A DNA stretch of 64,000 nucleotides from Pseudomonas sp. PH1b (GCF_000633395.1 NZ_AYMU01000002.1:186001-250000); one strand, 5' to 3'; positions 8,953 to 18,055 are shown, numbered from the stretch's first letter. A program made the numbers and translations. Notes: a model not told the origin generated them from the letters alone.

Positions 8953-9831
8953 GTGATCAATGCACCGCTGCACTATCAGCTGGACTATCCCGACCTGTCG
9001 TTGATCCTGGCCCTGGTCCGTGGCGGCTCCCTGGCCCGCGCCGCCGCCCTGCTCAAGGTCGATGTCTCGACGGTGTTTCGCGCCGTGCGCCGACTGGAAG
9101 CCGGGCTCGGCCGGCAGTTGTTCGACAAGAGCCGTGCTGGCTACCTGCCCACCAGCCTGGCCCAGGCCCTGGCACTGCAGGCCGAACAGGCGGAGCAGGC
9201 CCTTGAGGCGGCGCGCATTGGCGTGGCCCAGGGCGGCGAAGTGATCAGCGGCACGGTGCGCCTGACCTGTACTGACTCGGTGCTGCAAGGCCTGTTGTTG
9301 CCGGCCCTGGCGCAGTTCATGCCGAACTACCCGGCCCTGGTCATCGAGCTGTGCACCTCCAACGACTTTGCCAACCTCAACCGGCGCGATGCGGACATCG
9401 CCCTGCGTCTGACCGCGTCACCACCGGAACATCTGGTAGGGCGCTGCCTGGGAAAGGTGGCCTATCGAGTCTGTGCCAGCCCGGTCTATCGGCAGCGGGT
9501 GGATTGTGCCGATCTGTCACGGGTGGCCTGGGTGGCCCCGGATGACTTTCTCCCCGATCACCCCACCGTGGCCTGGCGCCGTCAGCAATGGCCCGGCGTG
9601 CAGCCCAGCTACCGCTGCAACAGCATGCTCTCGGTGAGCGAATTGGTGCGGGCCGGCCTCGGGGTTGCCGCACTGCCGGATTTTCTCATCGGCCAGGGTG
9701 GGCTGGAGCCCTTGAGTGAACCGCTGGGGCATGACACCGCCCTGTGGCTGCTGACCCGCCCGGACTGCCGGGCCCTGCGTTCGGTGGTGACGCTGTTCGA
9801 TGAACTGGCGTGCCATCTGCGCTGGCCCTGA
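8953..9831 (+). CDS. LysR-family transcriptional regulator
   Basis: This regulator of about 292 residues has an N-terminal winged helix-turn-helix (DLSLILALVRGGSLARAAALLKVDVSTVFRAVRRLEAGLG) and a periplasmic-binding-protein-like effector domain (about 95-290). No ATG lies near the family N terminus. GTG 8953 (VINAPLHYQLDYPD) is chosen; TTG 8938 would add five residues. It is divergent from the amidotransferase/ABM gene pair, so that pair is the likely regulon. The effector is unknown. Confidence 0.85.
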   Translation: MINAPLHYQLDYPDLSLILALVRGGSLARAAALLKVDVSTVFRAVRRLEAGLGRQLFDKSRAGYLPTSLAQALALQAEQAEQALEAARIGVAQGGEVISGTVRLTCTDSVLQGLLLPALAQFMPNYPALVIELCTSNDFANLNRRDADIALRLTASPPEHLVGRCLGKVAYRVCASPVYRQRVDCADLSRVAWVAPDDFLPDHPTVAWRRQQWPGVQPSYRCNSMLSVSELVRAGLGVAALPDFLIGQGGLEPLSEPLGHDTALWLLTRPDCRALRSVVTLFDELACHLRWP

Positions 9832-9836
9832 AGGCC

Positions 9837-10376
9837 TCAGGCCGGTGGCTGTTCCTTGTGCACGAAGTGGGCGTGCATCTCGCTGGTGAGGTTTTCGATG
9901 CGTTCCGTCAACTGCTTGGTCATTTCCGTCAGGCGAGTGTTCTGTTCCAGCAGTTCGAGCAGTTGGCTGGTGGTCTGGGCCGCCTGGGCCTGGCGCTCGC
10001 TGTTGGCGACGGCCAGGGCCTCACGGTGCTGTGCATCGGCGTCTGCCTGAGCCTTGTCTCGCGCAGCCTGGCGAGTCTGGGCCAGAAGAATCAGCGGCGC
10101 GGCGTAGGCTGACTGCAGGCTGAAGGCCAGGTTCAGCAGGATGAAGGGGTAGACGTCGAAGTGAGTCACCCCGGTCAGGTTCAGGGCGACCCAGACCAGT
10201 ACGATCAGGGTCTGTGCGCCGAGAAAGGTCGGAGTGCCAAAGAACCGGGCAAAGGCCTCGGCCTTCAGGGCAAAGCTGTCGTTGCCAAAGGTCGGTGCCA
10301 GGTGGGCGTGGGCGCGGTGAAAGCGCAGATGGTCGATGACCGGGGTGGTTTTCTTCGAGGTGTCGCTGGAACTCAT
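9837..10376 (-). CDS. DUF1003 membrane protein
   Basis: This 179-residue protein carries the DUF1003 core: FFGTPTFLGAQTLIVLVWVALN (helix 1) and FDVYPFILLNLAFSLQSAYAAPLILLAQTRQ (helix 2), followed by a long charged coiled coil (about 105-175). Members are small inner-membrane proteins of unknown role, sometimes associated with cyclic nucleotide or stress genes. It converges on the LysR gene and its stop is only 5 bp away. Confidence 0.85.
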   Translation of the reverse strand: MSSSDTSKKTTPVIDHLRFHRAHAHLAPTFGNDSFALKAEAFARFFGTPTFLGAQTLIVLVWVALNLTGVTHFDVYPFILLNLAFSLQSAYAAPLILLAQTRQAARDKAQADADAQHREALAVANSERQAQAAQTTSQLLELLEQNTRLTEMTKQLTERIENLTSEMHAHFVHKEQPPA

Positions 10377-10465
10377 GATGGCCTCCGCCAGGCGCTTGGA
10401 CGTCAGGCCACTATAGCTTCCAGGCTTTCGCCCGACGCCAATGTCGACGTCGGGAAAATGCTCCC

Positions 10466-11785
10466 TCAGAGTGCGCCGCGATCACTGGCGAACATGCTCA
10501 CGGCCTGCACCGCCTCACTGGCACCGTCGCGAATCTGCAGGATTACTGTGCCCGCCTGGTCGGCCAGTTGCACACCCATGGCCGCGCGTTCGCGAGTACC
10601 GTCCATGCTCTTGATGGCCTGCAGGGTCTCGGTCTGGATCATCTCGATCATGCTGGATATTTCCGCTGTCGAGCCGCTGGTGCGTGCCGCCAGCTGGCGC
10701 ACTTCATCGGCCACTACGGCAAAGCCGCGACCCTGCTCGCCGGCCCGGGCCGCTTCGATGGCCGCGTTGAGGGCCAGCAGGTTGGTCTGGTCGGCAATTG
10801 CACGAATGGTGTTGACGATGGCGGTGATCTGCTCGGATCGCTCGCCGAGCCGGGCAATCAGCGACGAGGAGTCCTCGATGTTGCTGGCGATCTGGCGCAT
10901 TTCGCTGGCGGCCTGCTGGATCACCCCGGTGCCTTGCTCGGCGACTTTACGGGTCTGGACCGAGATGTGATAAGCCTGGCTCGCGCTCTGGGCGTCCTGC
11001 TCGTGTTTTTCCACTTGCGAGGTGACATCGGCGGCGTACTTGACCACTTTGCACAGGCGCCCGCTGGCGTCGTACACCGGGTTGTAGTTGGCCTCCAGCC
11101 ACAGCGTGCGGCCATGCTTGTCGACTCGCTCGAACTGGCCGTTGAAGAACTCGCCCTTGTTCAAGCGATTCCAGAAATCCTGATAGGTGCTGCTGTTGGC
11201 CTGCTCGGGTTTGCAGAACATCCGGTGATGCTTGCCCTTGATCTCGGCCAGGCTGTAGCCCATGCGGCTGAGGAAGTTCGAGTTGGCACTGATGATGCTG
11301 CCGTCGAGGTTGAACTCGATCACCGCCATGGCCCGGTCGATGGCCTCCAGCTTGCTTCTGGCCTCCACCTCCTCCTGCACCCTGGCGGTGACGTCGAGGG
11401 CGTACTTGACCACTTTGTACACGGCACCGGAGTCGTCACGGATAGGGTTGTAGCTGGCCTCCAGCCACAGGCTCTGGCCATTGCTGCCGATGCGCTCGAA
11501 GGTACCCGATTCGAACTGGCCGCTTTTCAGGCGTGCCCACAACTGCTGGTAGTCGCTGCTGCGGGCATAGTCTGCGGTGCAGAACAAACGGTGGGACTGG
11601 CCAAGCACCTGCTCTTCGCGATAGCCCATGGTCTTGAGAAAGTTGTCGTTGGCTCGCAGCACGCAGCCCTGCAGGTCGAACTCGATCACCGCCATGGAGC
11701 GGTCAATGGCATCCAGAAGGCGGGATTGTTCGGCGATGGTCTTTTGCTGGGAATCGATGGTTTTGTTATGGCGGTTGAATAGCAT
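10466..11785 (-). CDS. Soluble PAS-PAS methyl-accepting chemotaxis protein (BdlA-like)
   Basis: This 439-residue cytoplasmic chemoreceptor has no transmembrane helix. PAS1 spans about 20-135 and PAS2 about 145-258; both contain NFL..MGY and WLEA.YNP repeats, so they arose by duplication. The signalling region (about 270-430) has the tip [20 protein letters not shown] and [20 protein letters not shown]. The arrangement matches P. aeruginosa BdlA, which couples redox or nutrient cues to c-di-GMP and biofilm dispersal; orthology is not proven because pseudomonads have several such proteins. A diguanylate cyclase gene on the same strand lies 357 bp upstream. Confidence 0.88.
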   Translation of the reverse strand: MLFNRHNKTIDSQQKTIAEQSRLLDAIDRSMAVIEFDLQGCVLRANDNFLKTMGYREEQVLGQSHRLFCTADYARSSDYQQLWARLKSGQFESGTFERIGSNGQSLWLEASYNPIRDDSGAVYKVVKYALDVTARVQEEVEARSKLEAIDRAMAVIEFNLDGSIISANSNFLSRMGYSLAEIKGKHHRMFCKPEQANSSTYQDFWNRLNKGEFFNGQFERVDKHGRTLWLEANYNPVYDASGRLCKVVKYAADVTSQVEKHEQDAQSASQAYHISVQTRKVAEQGTGVIQQAASEMRQIASNIEDSSSLIARLGERSEQITAIVNTIRAIADQTNLLALNAAIEAARAGEQGRGFAVVADEVRQLAARTSGSTAEISSMIEMIQTETLQAIKSMDGTRERAAMGVQLADQAGTVILQIRDGASEAVQAVSMFASDRGAL

Positions 11786-11842
11786 GTTGGCTGGTGCCCT
11801 ATGGGAGAAACGTCGCGTCGATCCCTATTGAGTGCGCCGGTA

Positions 11843-11867
11843 TGCCGAATGCTCCCGGCATTCGGCA
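11843..11867 (-). promoter_or_regulatory. Perfect 10-bp hairpin in the chemoreceptor leader
   Basis: TGCCGAATGC and GCATTCGGCA flank a 5-nt loop. No U-tract follows on either strand, so it is not a classic terminator. It lies about 58 bp upstream of the PAS-PAS chemoreceptor start and would be in its 5' leader, or be an operator. Confidence 0.5.
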
Positions 11868-12089
11868 CTATCTGCTCAATGTCAGCGTTCCATGACTGAC
11901 AGATAAATCCGCAGTGGTGAGGCGGCCAACGCTTCGGGCGAGCGTCAGTGGCCGTATCAACAGGAGACGTGGCAACTGCGAATCGATTTAGTTGGGTTGA
12001 TTGGCTTCGACGGCAGCGTGGCCCGGGGTGCTTTTGCGCTGCGCCGAAGTGGCGGCATTATGATGTCAACTACGAAAACAAAGCCAAAT

Positions 12090-12133
12090 AAACTTGTACA
12101 AAAATGTTTTTTACTTCCTTTTTGTATAAGTTT
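12090..12133. repeat. AT-rich inverted repeat
   Basis: The 15-nt arms 12090-12104 and 12119-12133 pair at 14 of 15 positions around a 14-nt loop. The element is far richer in A+T than its surroundings. It ends 10 bp from the stop of the minus-strand diguanylate cyclase and could serve as its terminator despite a weak U-tract. Confidence 0.5.
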
Positions 12134-12142
12134 TTTGGTTCC

Positions 12143-13213
12143 TTATGCCATTTGCGTTCGTGAAACACGAAGTGGCCCATCGTTGCTGGCGATCCGATTG
12201 CGCCCGGTGTTTTTTGCCTGGTACAGGGCCTGGTCGGCGGCGTCGAGCCAGCTTGACGGTTCCTGGTAGACCGGGTCGAAGGTGGCCAGGCCGATGCTCA
12301 GGCTGGCTTTCAGCTCAGGTACCTGCGGGTGGCGATACTGACTGAAAACTCGACGCAGGCGCTCCATGACGTCCAGCGCCTGTTGCGGGTTCATGCGCGG
12401 CAGGATCACGCAGAATTCGTCGCCACCGTAGCGGCCAGCAAGGTCATCGTGGCGCAGGTTGCGGCGCAATTCATTGCTCAGGTGGCGCAGTACCGCATCG
12501 CCGATGATGTGTCCGTAGGTGTCGTTGATCGCCTTGAAGTGATCGATATCGATCAGGGCGATGCAGGCCTCCATTTGCCGCTGCTGGCACTTATGGAACT
12601 TGATGTGCAGCAGGTCTTTCCAGGAACCGTGGTTGAGCAGGCCGGTGAGGCTGTCGGTGCGGCTCAGGGCGCTCAGGGCTCGCTTGTGTTCGGACAGCTT
12701 GATCGCCAGTCGATAGCAGACCATGCCCACCGCCAGTGGGTAGAGGGTCAGCATCGGCAGGCAGGCATAGATCTGCAGCGCGCTGATCTGGGTGTTGAAG
12801 TGCGCTCCGAACAGCAGCCATGAGGCCAGTATCCCGATGCCTTGGGCAAGGCTGCCGCGAATGAACAGGCGCAAGCCGCCCGCCGCCACGTTGTTCATGG
12901 CCATCATCGACAGGATGGTGACCGCCGGCAGGGGATTGAACTGCAAGGTAGCGGCCCAGAACCCGCCCAGCATCGAGTCGTACAGCAGATTGCGGCGTTC
13001 TGCCTGGTAGGGAAAGGCCGAGCGGGTGGACAGCTGATAGGCCAGATGGGGCCAGAGCAGACCGTGGAACAGCAGCAAGGCCCAGGTCCAGCCTGGCAGT
13101 GCGAGGGGATAGAGTGCGGCGAAGACACTGATTCCGCCGATACCCAGGCCGATGATCCTTGGCCAATAAATGCGTCGGGCAAATGACAGCCCTTTGCCGC
13201 GTTGGTTTTCCAT
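12143..13213 (-). CDS. MASE2-domain diguanylate cyclase
   Basis: This 356-residue inner-membrane enzyme makes c-di-GMP from two GTP. The N-terminal MASE2 sensor (about 10-180, starting RRIYWPRIIGLGIGG) has several hydrophobic helices. The C-terminal cyclase has an intact active site (RYGGDEFCVIL, GGDEF at 263-267), preceded by RHDD five residues upstream, a good RxxD inhibitory site for product feedback. ATG 13213 (MENQRGKG) has an AGGA site; the frame is open further upstream, but that stretch is Pro/Gly/Arg-rich and shadow-like. The layout matches E. coli AdrA/DgcC, which drives cellulose synthesis; the target here is unknown. Confidence 0.9.
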   Translation of the reverse strand: MENQRGKGLSFARRIYWPRIIGLGIGGISVFAALYPLALPGWTWALLLFHGLLWPHLAYQLSTRSAFPYQAERRNLLYDSMLGGFWAATLQFNPLPAVTILSMMAMNNVAAGGLRLFIRGSLAQGIGILASWLLFGAHFNTQISALQIYACLPMLTLYPLAVGMVCYRLAIKLSEHKRALSALSRTDSLTGLLNHGSWKDLLHIKFHKCQQRQMEACIALIDIDHFKAINDTYGHIIGDAVLRHLSNELRRNLRHDDLAGRYGGDEFCVILPRMNPQQALDVMERLRRVFSQYRHPQVPELKASLSIGLATFDPVYQEPSSWLDAADQALYQAKNTGRNRIASNDGPLRVSRTQMA

Positions 13214-13416
13214 AAATTCCTGCACCAGGTTCTGTACTGAAACACCTTGTGGTGTTTTTACGGCTCGGCCGTTTATCGGATCAGTCTGGTGAATATTGTC
13301 ATTTATTCCAGTGAGAATAATCACTGGCCTTCGAAGCCATTTCACAGTGGCCGAAAGCGCCGGACCGGTGGCTCGAGGAATCTGCCAGGCTGGTGGCCAG
13401 CGAGGCCGGTGCCGGC

Positions 13417-14025
13417 TCAAGCCTGGTAGTGGGGGAGGAACATGTCCAGAGCCGATTCGATGACCCGGATCTGCATGTCCGGTTCCAGAGGCGGTTGGCC
13501 CAGGGTGATCTGTGGCCAGAAGGCAAAGCCCTTGAGCAGCCCGTGCATTTGTTGGGCCGCGAACTCCGGGTCCACCGGCTTGAGGCGCCCATCGGCCTGG
13601 GCCGCGCGAATCCACAGGATCAGCCCTTCTTCCCGTTCGCCCAGGCGCGCCACCATGTTCTGCGCGCGCTCCGGCGAGTGGATGGCTGCTGCGATGGCGA
13701 CCCGCGCCAGGTCGAGGAAGTTGTCATCGGCAAGCAGTTGCAACTTGGCCCCGAGCACCTTGCCCAGTTGTTCGCGCAGGGGCAGGTCGCTGCGGTAGAC
13801 GATGTCTGGCTGAGCACTGATGCTGGCCCAGAGCTTGTGCAGGATTTCGGCGAACAGCTCTTCTTTGCTGGGGAAGTGGTTGTACACCGTGCGCTTGGAA
13901 ACCCCGGCCGTGGCGGCAATCTTGTCCATGCTGGTGACTTCGAAACCACTGCTGCGGAATTCGTTGATCGCCGCCTGGATGATGGCGTGGCGCTTGCGGT
14001 CGGTGAGGCGCTTCGGAGCTGTCAT
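13417..14025 (-). CDS. TetR-family transcriptional regulator
   Basis: This 202-residue repressor-type protein has the N-terminal helix-turn-helix EFRSSGFEVTSMDKIAATAGVSKRTVYNHFPSKEELFAEI (about 20-60) and an all-helical ligand/dimer domain with a C-terminal TetR_C-like region. ATG 14025 (MTAPKRLTDRKRHAII) is preferred; the frame extends 48 codons upstream through the operator region, which is not plausible. It is divergent from the metallo-hydrolase gene, and a 22-bp palindrome between them is the likely operator for both. Confidence 0.9.
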   Translation of the reverse strand: MTAPKRLTDRKRHAIIQAAINEFRSSGFEVTSMDKIAATAGVSKRTVYNHFPSKEELFAEILHKLWASISAQPDIVYRSDLPLREQLGKVLGAKLQLLADDNFLDLARVAIAAAIHSPERAQNMVARLGEREEGLILWIRAAQADGRLKPVDPEFAAQQMHGLLKGFAFWPQITLGQPPLEPDMQIRVIESALDMFLPHYQA

Positions 14026-14099
14026 AAGTTGGGTTCGGTGAGGGTGGGCGGTGAAAACACTCGGCAGTCTACTTCGTCTTAATTCTGTTGCAATGTAGA

Positions 14100-14121
14100 A
14101 ACTACACTGTGTAGTGTAGTT
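14100..14121. promoter_or_regulatory. Palindromic TetR operator
   Basis: AACTACACT (14100-14108) and AGTGTAGTT (14113-14121) form a perfect 9-bp inverted repeat with a 4-bp spacer, the size and symmetry of TetR-family operators. It lies between the divergent TetR (start 14025) and metallo-hydrolase (start 14229) genes. Confidence 0.75.
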
Positions 14122-14228
14122 CATCTTGAAAACGACGATTGGCGGCTGATGCTTGCGTGCCTTGGCCAATAGATCTTCTTGCAGAACAACCTAGGAACCT
14201 TGCCGCGTTCCATGGAGTCATTTCAGTC

Positions 14229-15287
14229 ATGGCCACTATTTCGTCCCGAGCCGCCCAGGCTCCCCGCCCGCAAACCTCTCGCCAGGAGCAGGGGGCCTAC
14301 CGCAATCATGCACCGGTGAGTCGTGCAGGTTTTGGCAAGACCCTGCGGATCTTCTGGAACATGCTGTTCCACAAACCACGCAATACCCGTCCGGCGGGCG
14401 CCATCCCGGTGCAGCCGCTGACGCGCGAGCAGTTGCTGGCAGCTCCCAATCACAGTGTCTTCCGCCTGGGGCATTCCACGGTGTTGCTGAAGATGCGCGA
14501 CAAGTTCTGGATCACCGACCCGGTATTTGCCGAACGCGCGTCGCCGGTGCAGTGGGCCGGGCCGAAACGCTTTCATCAGCCGCCCATCAGCCTGCAAGCA
14601 CTGCCGGAGATCGAGGCGGTGATCCTGTCCCATGATCATTACGATCATCTGGACCACCAGACGGTGCTGACCCTGGCCAACAAGACTCGGCACTTCCTGA
14701 CCCCTCTGGGGGTGGGAGATACCCTGATCAAGTGGGGGGTGCCGGCAGCCAAGGTCCGGCAACTGGATTGGTGGCAAGGCTGTGAAGTCGAAGGCGTCTG
14801 CTTTGTCGCCACGCCGTCGCAGCATTTCTCCGGGCGCGGCCTGTTCGATGGCAACCACACCCTGTGGGCGTCCTGGGTCATGATCGATGGGCCGACACGG
14901 ATCTTCTTCAGTGGCGATACCGGTTACTTCGATGGTTTCAAACGCATTGGCCAGCAATACGGGCCGTTTGACCTGACCCTGATGGAAACCGGTGCCTACA
15001 ACGTCGAGTGGCCCCATGTGCACATGCAGCCGGAGCAAACCCTGCAGGCCCATATCGACCTGCAAGGCCGCTGGCTGCTGCCGATCCACAACGGTACCTT
15101 CGACCTGGCGATGCACGCCTGGCATGAACCCTTCGACCGCATCCTGGCCCTGGCCTGGGAGCGCAGCATCAACATCACCACGCCGCAGATGGGAGAGGCC
15201 TTCAGCCTGGCACAGCCTCAGCGGGGAGGGGCCTGGTGGCTGGAGGTCGAGGGGGCACTGGAGCAGGCGGGCGTCGAGTCCGCTTGA
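14229..15287 (+). CDS. MBL-fold metallo-hydrolase (NAPE-PLD/RomA-like)
   Basis: This 352-residue metallo-beta-lactamase-fold enzyme has the zinc motif SHDHYDHLDH (HxHxDH) near residue 137, a distal His in TPSQHFSGRG, the bridging Asp in FFSGDTGYFDGF and a C-terminal His (LLPIHNGTFDLAMHAW). The pattern and length fit the 'lactamase B 2' group that includes N-acyl-phosphatidylethanolamine phospholipase D and bacterial RomA. The substrate is probably a phosphodiester or lipid, by inference. The ATG at 14229 is the first codon after the promoter region. It is likely repressed by the divergent TetR protein. Confidence 0.85.
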   Translation: MATISSRAAQAPRPQTSRQEQGAYRNHAPVSRAGFGKTLRIFWNMLFHKPRNTRPAGAIPVQPLTREQLLAAPNHSVFRLGHSTVLLKMRDKFWITDPVFAERASPVQWAGPKRFHQPPISLQALPEIEAVILSHDHYDHLDHQTVLTLANKTRHFLTPLGVGDTLIKWGVPAAKVRQLDWWQGCEVEGVCFVATPSQHFSGRGLFDGNHTLWASWVMIDGPTRIFFSGDTGYFDGFKRIGQQYGPFDLTLMETGAYNVEWPHVHMQPEQTLQAHIDLQGRWLLPIHNGTFDLAMHAWHEPFDRILALAWERSINITTPQMGEAFSLAQPQRGGAWWLEVEGALEQAGVESA

Positions 15288-15371
15288 TCCTGCTTGCAAG
15301 CTTGTGCTCTGGGCAAGGATCGGCCAAGGCTGTAGAAGTCTGATGGACGTTCTCTGCCACGGAGCTGCCTC

Positions 15372-15929
15372 ATGGCCAACAGAGTTCATATCTTCGGTGC
15401 CTCCGGGTCTGGAACCACGACCCTGGGCCGGGCGCTAGCCGAGCACTTGCGTTGTCGGCACTTTGATTCCGACGATTTCTACTGGCAACCCAGCGCCCAG
15501 CCCTTCAGTTGCCGGCGACCCCGGGATGAACGGGTCCACGGGTTGCAGACCCAGGTGCTGGTGGAGCCGGACTGGGTGTTGTCCGGCTCTCTCTGTGGCT
15601 GGGGAGACCTGCTGATTCCCAGCTTTACCCTGGCAGTCTTGGTGCAGCTGGACCCTGAGGTCCGTTTGCAACGCTTGCGTGCGCGTGAGTTTCAGCGTTA
15701 CGGCGCGCAGATCTTCGAAGGCGGCGAGCGGTTTGCCGCGACCCAGGCTTTCCTCGACTGGGCGGCAGGTTACGACGCCGGGGGCCATGGGACTCGCAGC
15801 CTGCGTCGCCATGAAACCTGGATCAAGAGCCTGGTTTGCCCGGTCATCCGCCTGGATTCGACCGACCTTGGTGTGCGGGCCCTGCGTGAGCAACTGCTCA
15901 AGGCGCTGGATCACTCGAGCATGGCGTAG
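15372..15929 (+). CDS. P-loop nucleoside/nucleotide kinase-like ATPase
   Basis: This 185-residue protein has an adenylate-kinase-like P-loop fold. The N-terminal loop is IFGASGSGTTTLGRALAEHL, so the Walker A lysine position (residue 15) is Thr, a non-canonical form. Asp-rich HFDSDDFYWQP follows, then a hydrophobic Walker B-like strand (LAVLVQLDPEVRLQRLRARE) and a lid-type Arg segment. Such proteins are usually named AAA-family ATPase or adenylate kinase; the substrate is unknown. The 3' end overlaps the convergent XRE gene by 19 bp. Confidence 0.75.
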   Translation: MANRVHIFGASGSGTTTLGRALAEHLRCRHFDSDDFYWQPSAQPFSCRRPRDERVHGLQTQVLVEPDWVLSGSLCGWGDLLIPSFTLAVLVQLDPEVRLQRLRAREFQRYGAQIFEGGERFAATQAFLDWAAGYDAGGHGTRSLRRHETWIKSLVCPVIRLDSTDLGVRALREQLLKALDHSSMA

Positions 15930-16228
15930 TCGGGGCGCTCCATAGGGTTGGGGGTGGCGCCCTTGATGTTCATGCCCCGGCCAGGCGTGAAGCCGGGGAA
16001 GAACACCAGGCCCTGGGCTTCAAGACAGAATGCCAGGGCCAGTCGGGTGACATCGCGGACCTCGTAACCGGCCTCGAAGCGCTGGATGGCTTGCACCGAG
16101 ACCGCCGACTCGCGGGACAGTTGGTCCATGTCCCAGCCCAGCATGTCGCGGGCCTGGCTACAGTGCTGCGGGGTGAACTGATAGAGGGCGATACGTTCCA
16201 GGGTGATTTTCATCGCTAGAGACGCCAT
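15911..16228 (-). CDS. XRE-type helix-turn-helix regulator
   Basis: This 105-residue DNA-binding protein has the core helix-turn-helix CSQARDMLGWDMDQLSRESAVSVQAIQRFEAGYEVRDVTRLAL, followed by a short tail that often binds nothing known (EAQGLVFFPGFTPGRG). ATG 16228 (MASLAM) has GGAG six bases away; ATG 16213 (MKITLERIAL) is an alternative, and the frame further upstream looks non-coding. It is a single gene with no obvious partner. Confidence 0.8.
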   Translation of the reverse strand: MASLAMKITLERIALYQFTPQHCSQARDMLGWDMDQLSRESAVSVQAIQRFEAGYEVRDVTRLALAFCLEAQGLVFFPGFTPGRGMNIKGATPNPMERPDYAMLE

Positions 16229-16334
16229 GGTTTTCTCCGGGAGGGTGGGCAATGCAATGGGTTTGTACTGGTTATTTGTACAGTTGTTTGCGTCCCGGAT
16301 CAAACTCATTTTTTGCCTTTGCGGGGGCCTTTGG

Positions 16335-17126
16335 TCACAAGGTTTTGCCCCGGCCAGGGTCCGCCTGACTCAAGTAGGTGCTGGGGGAATGCCCCAGCAC
16401 GCGACGAAACATGGTGGAGAATGCCCCGGGGCTGTCATAGCCGAAGTCCAGGGCGATTCGCGTCACCGGTTCCGCCGCCGCCAGCCGCGCCAGAGCCAGG
16501 ATCACGCAGGCCTGTTGTCGCCATTCAATGAAACTCATGCCCGTGTGCTGGCGAAACCAGCGGTTGAAGGTGCGCACACTGATGTGCAGCCGGTCTGCCC
16601 AAACTTCGGGGGACTGGTGGATATTCGGTCGTTCGAGAAAGGCCTGGCACAGCTCCAGCAGGGGGCCGGCAGCAGGCAAGGGAATGTGCAGCGGCAACGG
16701 GGTGCTGCGCTGCAGTTCGTGCAGCAGCAACGCCACCAAAACCCCGTCGCGCCCGTCCTGATCGTATTCCAGAGGCATCTCTACCGCCTCCAGAAGCAGT
16801 TGGCGCAGCAACGGCGAGACGTTGATGACCCGGCACTGGCTGCTGTCCAGAGGCGCTGCGACAGGCTCGATGTACAGGCTGCGGGTGCTGACCCCGAGCA
16901 TCAGTACCTCATGCTCCACCCCGGGCGGGATCCAGACCGCACGTTGTGGCGGCACCACCCAGTTGCCCTGATCGGTGCCCACTTGCATGACGCCGGTGGC
17001 GCCATACAGTAACTGCGCCCGTCGGTGGCGATGGCGTGGCAGGCGCTGCCCGTCGGCATAGTCGGTGCCGATGGCCAGCACCGGGCGCGGAGTCTGGTCC
17101 AGGTGTTCGATGGAGATATTGCGCAT
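16335..17126 (-). CDS. AraC-family regulator with cupin sensor
   Basis: This 263-residue regulator has an N-terminal cupin (LPRHRHRRAQLLYGATGVMQV...WVVPPQRAVWIPPGVEHEV), typical of the AraC group that senses small molecules, and two helix-turn-helices ending IALDFGYDSPGAFSTMFRRVLGHSPSTYL. ATG 17126 (MRNISIEHL) is preceded by AGGAG at slightly long spacing; ATG 17162 would add 12 residues without a ribosome site. It is divergent from the TauE/SafE permease gene, its probable target. Confidence 0.87.
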   Translation of the reverse strand: MRNISIEHLDQTPRPVLAIGTDYADGQRLPRHRHRRAQLLYGATGVMQVGTDQGNWVVPPQRAVWIPPGVEHEVLMLGVSTRSLYIEPVAAPLDSSQCRVINVSPLLRQLLLEAVEMPLEYDQDGRDGVLVALLLHELQRSTPLPLHIPLPAAGPLLELCQAFLERPNIHQSPEVWADRLHISVRTFNRWFRQHTGMSFIEWRQQACVILALARLAAAEPVTRIALDFGYDSPGAFSTMFRRVLGHSPSTYLSQADPGRGKTL

Positions 17127-17239
17127 GCCGACAGGGCTCCTACCTGGCGTAAACGCAAACATTATTGGCTAACTTGCTGAAGTCGGCCAAGCGCAGGCGT
17201 TCTATTGTGGGCAACCTTTTCCCCGACGGACGCTGCTCG

Positions 17240-18055
17240 ATGTTCTATCTGCTGCTGGCTCTCTTTGGTTGCATGACCGGTATTAGCGCCGTGCTGTTCG
17301 GTTTTGGCGGCGGCTTCGTGGTGGTGCCCTTGCTGTACTGGATGTTGCTGGGCAGCCAGGGTGTTGATTCGGCAGCGGGACAGTCGGCAATGCACATCGC
17401 GGTAGCCACCTCGACGTGCGTGATGATCGTCAATGCCCTGGTCGCCAGCCGTCGGCACCAGCGCGCGGGTAATCTCATTCGTCACTACCTGTGGCCACTG
17501 GGCGGTTACATCGGCCTGGGAGCAATGCTCGGCGCGGCGGTGGCTATGTGGGTCAGTGGTGAGGTCATCCGCCATGCCTTTATCGCCTACCTGGGGGTCA
17601 CCATTGTCGATTGCCTGTTGCGTCGTGGCTTTCTTGAGCAGGCTGAAGGGCGGACGGCGCGTCGCCTGGGGGCCCGGGAAACCTGCTTGGGGGGTACAGG
17701 CATAGGCTTGGTCGCCACCTTTCTCGGCGTGGGTGGCAGCGTCATGACCGTCCCGTTACTGCGCCGCTGTGGCCTGAGCATGACCCAGGCCACCTCCATG
17801 GCCAATCCCTTGAGCGTGCCGGTGGCCCTGGCGGGAACTGCCACCTACATGGCCCTGGCGAGTTTCAGTCGATTCGATCTGGGGCCCTGGTTCATCGGTT
17901 ACGTCGACCTGCTGGCGTTCTCGCTGCTGACCCTCGGCTCGTTGCTGGGCATACGCCTGGCCACGCCCTGGATCGGCCGTATTCCTGACCGCGTGCATGC
18001 TCGGGTTTACGTCGGCCTGTTGTTGGTGGTGCTGCTGTCGATGTGCCTGAAATGA
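17240..18055 (+). CDS. TauE/SafE-family sulfite/anion exporter-like permease
   Basis: This 271-residue inner-membrane protein has about eight hydrophobic helices and two family repeats, visible in FYLLLALFGCMTGISAVLFGFGGGFVVVPLLYW and again in GIGLVATFLGVGGSVMTVPLLRRCGLSMTQATSMANPLSVPVALAGT. The GGG/GVGG glycine motifs after the first helix of each half are diagnostic. The family moves sulfite, sulfoacetate or other organic anions; the substrate is unknown. ATG 17240 starts directly at the first helix; a TTG at 17165 would add a basic, non-membrane stretch. Confidence 0.85.
   Translation: MFYLLLALFGCMTGISAVLFGFGGGFVVVPLLYWMLLGSQGVDSAAGQSAMHIAVATSTCVMIVNALVASRRHQRAGNLIRHYLWPLGGYIGLGAMLGAAVAMWVSGEVIRHAFIAYLGVTIVDCLLRRGFLEQAEGRTARRLGARETCLGGTGIGLVATFLGVGGSVMTVPLLRRCGLSMTQATSMANPLSVPVALAGTATYMALASFSRFDLGPWFIGYVDLLAFSLLTLGSLLGIRLATPWIGRIPDRVHARVYVGLLLVVLLSMCLK

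Larger units (their letters stand above)
11786..12142. other. Intergenic region between PAS-chemoreceptor and diguanylate cyclase
   Basis: This 357-bp stretch has no convincing gene. It contains a perfect hairpin in the chemoreceptor leader (11843-11867) and a long AT-rich inverted repeat next to the cyclase stop (12090-12133). Confidence 0.6.
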
